From Escarpia spicata (Eukaryota; Annelida; Polychaeta; Sabellida; Siboglinidae), in NCBI GenBank assembly GCA_963995525.1, contig OZ023206.1, forward strand, positions 73,872,506-73,936,505: a stretch of 64,000 nt of DNA. Direction: 5' to 3'. The notes beneath the pieces were generated by a model, which was given only the letters and a program-made list of their open reading frames with translations, had not been told where the DNA came from and made no database searches. Every line of letters begins with the position of its first letter. Within the stretch, counting starts at the first letter, position 1. Positions 60,615 through 64,000 of the stretch are shown piece by piece. The translations under genes were made by a program, and so were the position numbers.

Positions 60615-61748
60615 CTAAGATGGAGGCCATCTGTCATGTACATATCTTCCCTCCCAACAAAGTAAATCTGTGAATCCCACCCCCTCTTCTTCACACATCT
60701 GCTCAGCTAGTGCATTGATCGCCATCCTCTTGCAGTTTCTATACGTTGCCCCCCTTCCTCCCATTACTGGCAAAATTCCTGACAAAATAACCTGCTCGAC
60801 TCTCGTCTTCTTTAGCTTCCTCACTAACTGTCTATACTTCTGTACTATCGCAGTTGTTCCCTCCCTGTCTGCATTATTTGTTCCTTCATGTACCAGTATA
60901 GACCCCCCCTTGCCATGTCCCAATACCTTCTCTACCCTGTCAGTTACATGTTCAATCCTAGCCCCCGGTAAACAAATAACGATGTCCTTCCCCTCGCTCA
61001 GTATCTTTTCCGTCTTTGTCATAATGGAGTCACCCATAAACACCCTCTCTTTCCTCATTGCCCCCTCAATCACTGCCTTAGAATAGCTCCTTCTTCGGTT
61101 CGTATCTGTCTGGTTGTTGTCTTTCCCCCCTGCAGTCTTCTCTCCTGTCACATTCTCTTCCGATCCATTCTTTCCTGTCGCTTTTTCTCTTGTCACCTTT
61201 CCTCCTGTCAGCGTCCCTTTTATCGACTTCTCTTCTATCACATTTGCTCTCACTTCCCTTCGTCCCTTCTTCTTTCGTCCCGTCTCATTTTCCTCTCTCC
61301 TCTCCCGTTCCATCTTCCCTCCCTCCTTCTCTACAGTCACTTTCTTCCCTGTCACCTTCACGCTTGTCACGTTTTCTGTTGTCGATTTTCCAATTTCTTC
61401 CCCTCCAATCACCTTCTCTCTTCTCAATCTCCTTTCCTCAGTTTTCTTGCCACTGCTATTCTCCTTCAGTCTTGCAGTATCCTCACCTCTCTCCCTGTCG
61501 TCTCTCTCCATTCGACCTGCCTCCTTGCTAATTCCCATCTCCATTCCCTTCACAATATATGTCAACCTAACTATCTCCTTCTGCAAACACTCCACCTTCC
61601 AACATCCAATGCACTGAAAGGTGAATCCTTCCTCCATGGTTTCTGCCCATGACTTTCCACACCCGGACGATGCAAAATCTACCCAGCTGTGGCAGTGATC
61701 GCACACCAAGTGTCGCTTTGCCTTGACTTGCCGCTTGCAAGGCGCCAT
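60615..61748 (-). pseudogene. CR1-like ORF1: zinc motif and SGNH-type esterase
   Basis: A 377-codon frame from ATG 61748 (MAPCKRQVKAKRHLVC). Residues 16-53 form a Cys-rich, PHD-like motif starting CDHCHSW and ending FQCIGC. Residues 60-225 are Lys/Glu/Arg-rich with heptad character. Residues 232-377 are an SGNH hydrolase: MGDSIM (Ser block), PGARIEH, the GTNN block (HEGTNNAD; family Gly-Thr-Asn-Asp or similar) and SGILPV. The last block, DGLHLSGKGAA with the catalytic Asp and His, is present in the DNA at about 60600 but in another frame, because an indel near 60664 shifts ORF1 into a premature stop. ORF1 esterases bind element RNA and lipids in studied CR1 elements. Confidence 0.85.
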
Positions 61749-62375
61749 ATCCCGATCAGAATTTATTTAATAACTTAACTAACTTAGTCTTTATAAAGAC
61801 TGTTTCCTGTGTACTACAGCACACTTTAGGTTACAAATTTCAATTACACAGCCGACTATTTATCCTAACACGAACGCTAACATCACCGGTAGTGACCTAA
61901 TTTAAATACAATCAATTACGTTATGTTAGGCTGCTTTATTTATTTAGGTTACGCCGCCCGACTATCGCCCTTGCTTAATTTTAACAACAATGCTACCTAA
62001 CCAAAATATATAGCAAGTACTGGCTTACACAGATATTATCTTATGTAAGTAGTTTCATGGTTGTTACTTTATCTCCTATATATTCTACCACATAATCAGG
62101 TTTGTTAAATCTTGTTTACAACTTATGAGTCTTATCGAAGGCTAAGCCGCCTAACTGAGTTACCCTATTATCACTCACTATACTAAGGTGTTCTAAAATA
62201 CTTTAACTAACTAACTTTAAGCACAACTGCTACTCAATATATGTTTATTGCAACTTTATGAATGATATTAAGGCAAAAATAATACTTATCAATCAGTAAT
62301 TCCACTTGTTTATCCACTTTTTTACACCACCAATTTCTACGATATATCTCCGCCAAATATAGCCTCGAAAAAATA

Positions 62376-63083
62376 CAGTGTATGTGCACCAAGTTAATAA
62401 ATATAAGTATTTATTCAATAAATAACTCGCAAGAGGGTTTTCAGACCTGGATTGTGAGCAAAATACACATACCTCAGAAACTAGTTGTATAAAATTGGTA
62501 TATGCAACTGTGCAAATCAGAGTAATATGGCAGGTCTGGTTGTCTTCATTATGAATCTGTACATATGCAAAGATGGTACGTTGTTATATTTCTTTACAAC
62601 TGACCAACTTCCGACCCAAAAACGTCAATGAGGCATAGCATCATGTATTGTCACAAAACTTGTTCTAGGTGTATGCTTCTCCCTCTAACATATATATATA
62701 TAACTCACAAGTTCCTTTCCTGCTTCCATCACAACAAAAATGAGATACTTCTGGGTGCCCCAAATGTTTCAATAAATCTTTCGCGATTCACGAGAGGGTT
62801 TTCAGGCATTAATTGCGAGCTAAATATACAAGCCTTAATTAACTATTGTAAACATTTGGTATCTATGCATATCAATGTGTATGATCAGAGCAATATGACA
62901 TGTCTGACTGTTTAATTATAAATCTACACACACTAAAAGGTGCTATATTAATATATTTCTATAAAATTAGCCAACTTCCGATCCTAAAAGTCAATGTGGG
63001 TTAGGAGATATTGTTATGAAACTTTACTTTGCACAAACCAGCCCTATAACACAAATAACTTGGTGCACATTAACGGTACACTG
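62376..63083. mobile_element. Inverted-repeat element, second copy
   Basis: The left end CAGTGTATGTGCACCAAGTT and the right end at 63059-63083 are inverted copies, related to the element at 17791-18381. There are two internal units, marked GAGGGTTTT at about 62430 and 62790. 708 bp. The left edge abuts the CR1-like LINE. No coding capacity. Confidence 0.6.
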
Positions 63084-63260
63084 CATTTATGTTCCAATTA
63101 TATATATGTGATCTATAGATTGTGGAGAACAATTCTCCAAAGTTTCATTGACACAGGTTAAATAGTGCAAGAGATAGTAACTTGTGAAATGTGTATAATT
63201 TTATTTATTTTTAAGAAGTTGTCACAAAATGTATAAGTCCCAAATTTCAATATAACAAAA
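63084..63260. repeat. Inverted copy of the 17620-17790 flank
   Basis: Reads as the reverse complement of 17620-17790 and 57420-57545 (GATCTATAG, then AAAGTTTCATTG and TTTATTTATTTTTAAGAAG). It continues outside the right inverted repeat of the neighbouring element. Confidence 0.65.
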
Positions 63261-64000
63261 ATGGGATACTTCAGGGTGCTCAAATTTTTCAATAAATCAC
63301 TTGCAATTCACGAGAGGATTTTCAGGCATTAACTGCAAGTTAATAAAGATGCCGTAATTAACTGTTGTAAATATTTGGTAACTATGCATACCAGTGTGTA
63401 TTATCAGAGCAATATGACATGTATGTTTTAATTATGAATCTACACACACTCAAAGGTGCTATGTTCTAATATATATCTATAATATTACCCAACTTCCAAC
63501 CCTAAAAAGTCAATGTGGGGTAGAAGATATTGTTATGAAACTTTTGCAAGACATAAACCAGTCCTATAACACACAAAAAACAAGTAACTCACAATACCCT
63601 TCCATACTTCCTTCTCAAAAAGAATGGCCCTTGGGTACACCAAATTTATTAATAAATCACTCGCGAGAGGGTCTTCAAGCATTGCTTATGAGCTCAATGT
63701 ACATGTTGTTGTTAATATTTGTATATATTTGGTATGTATGCATATCTGTGTACATTCTCAGAATAATGTGACTTGTTTGACTGCCTTAATTATGAACCTG
63801 TACATATTCAAAGATGGTGCATTGTGGTACATTATTATATTTATTTTAAAAATAACCAACTCCTGAATAAAAAAGTGGATTTGGGGTAGAAAGTATTGCT
63901 ACAAAACTTTTACAAGGCATCAAGCAAATGCTTATATAACACAAATATCAAGTAATTCTCAAATTTCTCATCCCACACAAATTGTAAGTGACCTGCCAGG
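63261..64000. repeat. Further 350-bp repeat units, running off the window
   Basis: Two more copies of the unit found inside the inverted-repeat elements, marked GAGAGGATTTT near 63310 and GAGAGGGTCTT near 63663 (spacing about 353). The second copy continues past the right edge. Short frames here follow the repeat and are not genes. Confidence 0.65.

Larger units (their letters stand above)
57550..62371 (-). mobile_element. Full-length CR1-like LINE
   Basis: 4822 bp on the minus strand, bounded by AATA at 57546-57549 and 62372-62375. Comparison with 17780-17800 shows the uninterrupted junction, which fixes both ends. Order: 5' UTR of about 620 bp (62371-61749), ORF1 with an esterase domain, ORF2 with endonuclease and RT, 3' UTR, and a tail of AATCTTGTTA-type repeats. 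ORF1 has one frameshift; ORF2 has one frameshift and one stop. Related truncated copies are at 40672 and 42536. The bicistronic layout with an esterase in ORF1 is typical of the CR1 clade. Confidence 0.88.

Noticed and set aside
61114..61617. 167-codon plus-strand Phe/Ser/Pro-rich frame
   Set aside because: It is the antisense of the Lys/Glu-rich linker of CR1-like ORF1.

Overview
The window is eukaryotic, non-vertebrate-looking animal DNA: AT-rich, with no operons or prokaryotic signals, and made almost entirely of mobile elements, their relics and segmentally duplicated C2H2 zinc-finger (ZNF) genes. The mix of CR1/L2-group, RTE-like and other LINEs, Ty3/gypsy LTR elements, Tc1-like and TTAA-inserting DNA transposons, and a CXC-domain family I know only from invertebrate genomes suggests a marine invertebrate. 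I cannot assign a phylum. No tRNA, rRNA or single-copy housekeeping gene was recognised.

Layout. 1-1.6 kb: decayed ZNF unit A, ending in a LINE 3' tail. 1.6-6.7 kb: repeat R2, a dead Tc1-like transposase, AT-rich DNA and a LINE end. 6.7-10.9 kb: two abutting minus-strand LINEs. 11.3-14.1 kb: ZNF unit B, whose 405-codon frame is the best candidate for a working gene. 14.1-17.5 kb: LINE-L copies split by a TTAA-flanked DNA transposon. 17.5-21.8 kb: inverted-repeat elements and a palindromic minisatellite. 22.2-26.8 kb: a young, nearly intact Ty3/gypsy element on the minus strand. 27.6-37.1 kb: a CXC-domain gene split by an L2-like LINE, which is itself split by a second, older Ty3/gypsy element. 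37.1-39.3 kb: ZNF unit C and LINE-L. 39.6-44.3 kb: duplicated R2 repeats and LINE fragments. 44.7-49.9 kb: two minus-strand LINEs, the second carrying an RTE-type insertion. 50.4-57.5 kb: ZNF unit D and LINE-L. 57.55-62.37 kb: a full-length CR1-like LINE with both ORFs. 62.4-64 kb: a tandem and inverted repeat family also seen at 17.8 kb.

How it fits together. ZNF units A, B, C and D share the same order: 3' flank, finger array, short upstream reading frame, then the 3' end of LINE-L. They are therefore segmental duplicates in one orientation, and paralogous copies inside the window act as empty sites that date and bound several insertions. Most coding relics carry visible stops or frameshifts. 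Exceptions, open or nearly so, are the unit B ZNF frame, the CXC C-terminal half, the minus-strand Ty3 polyprotein (one stop) and the CR1-like LINE (a few lesions).
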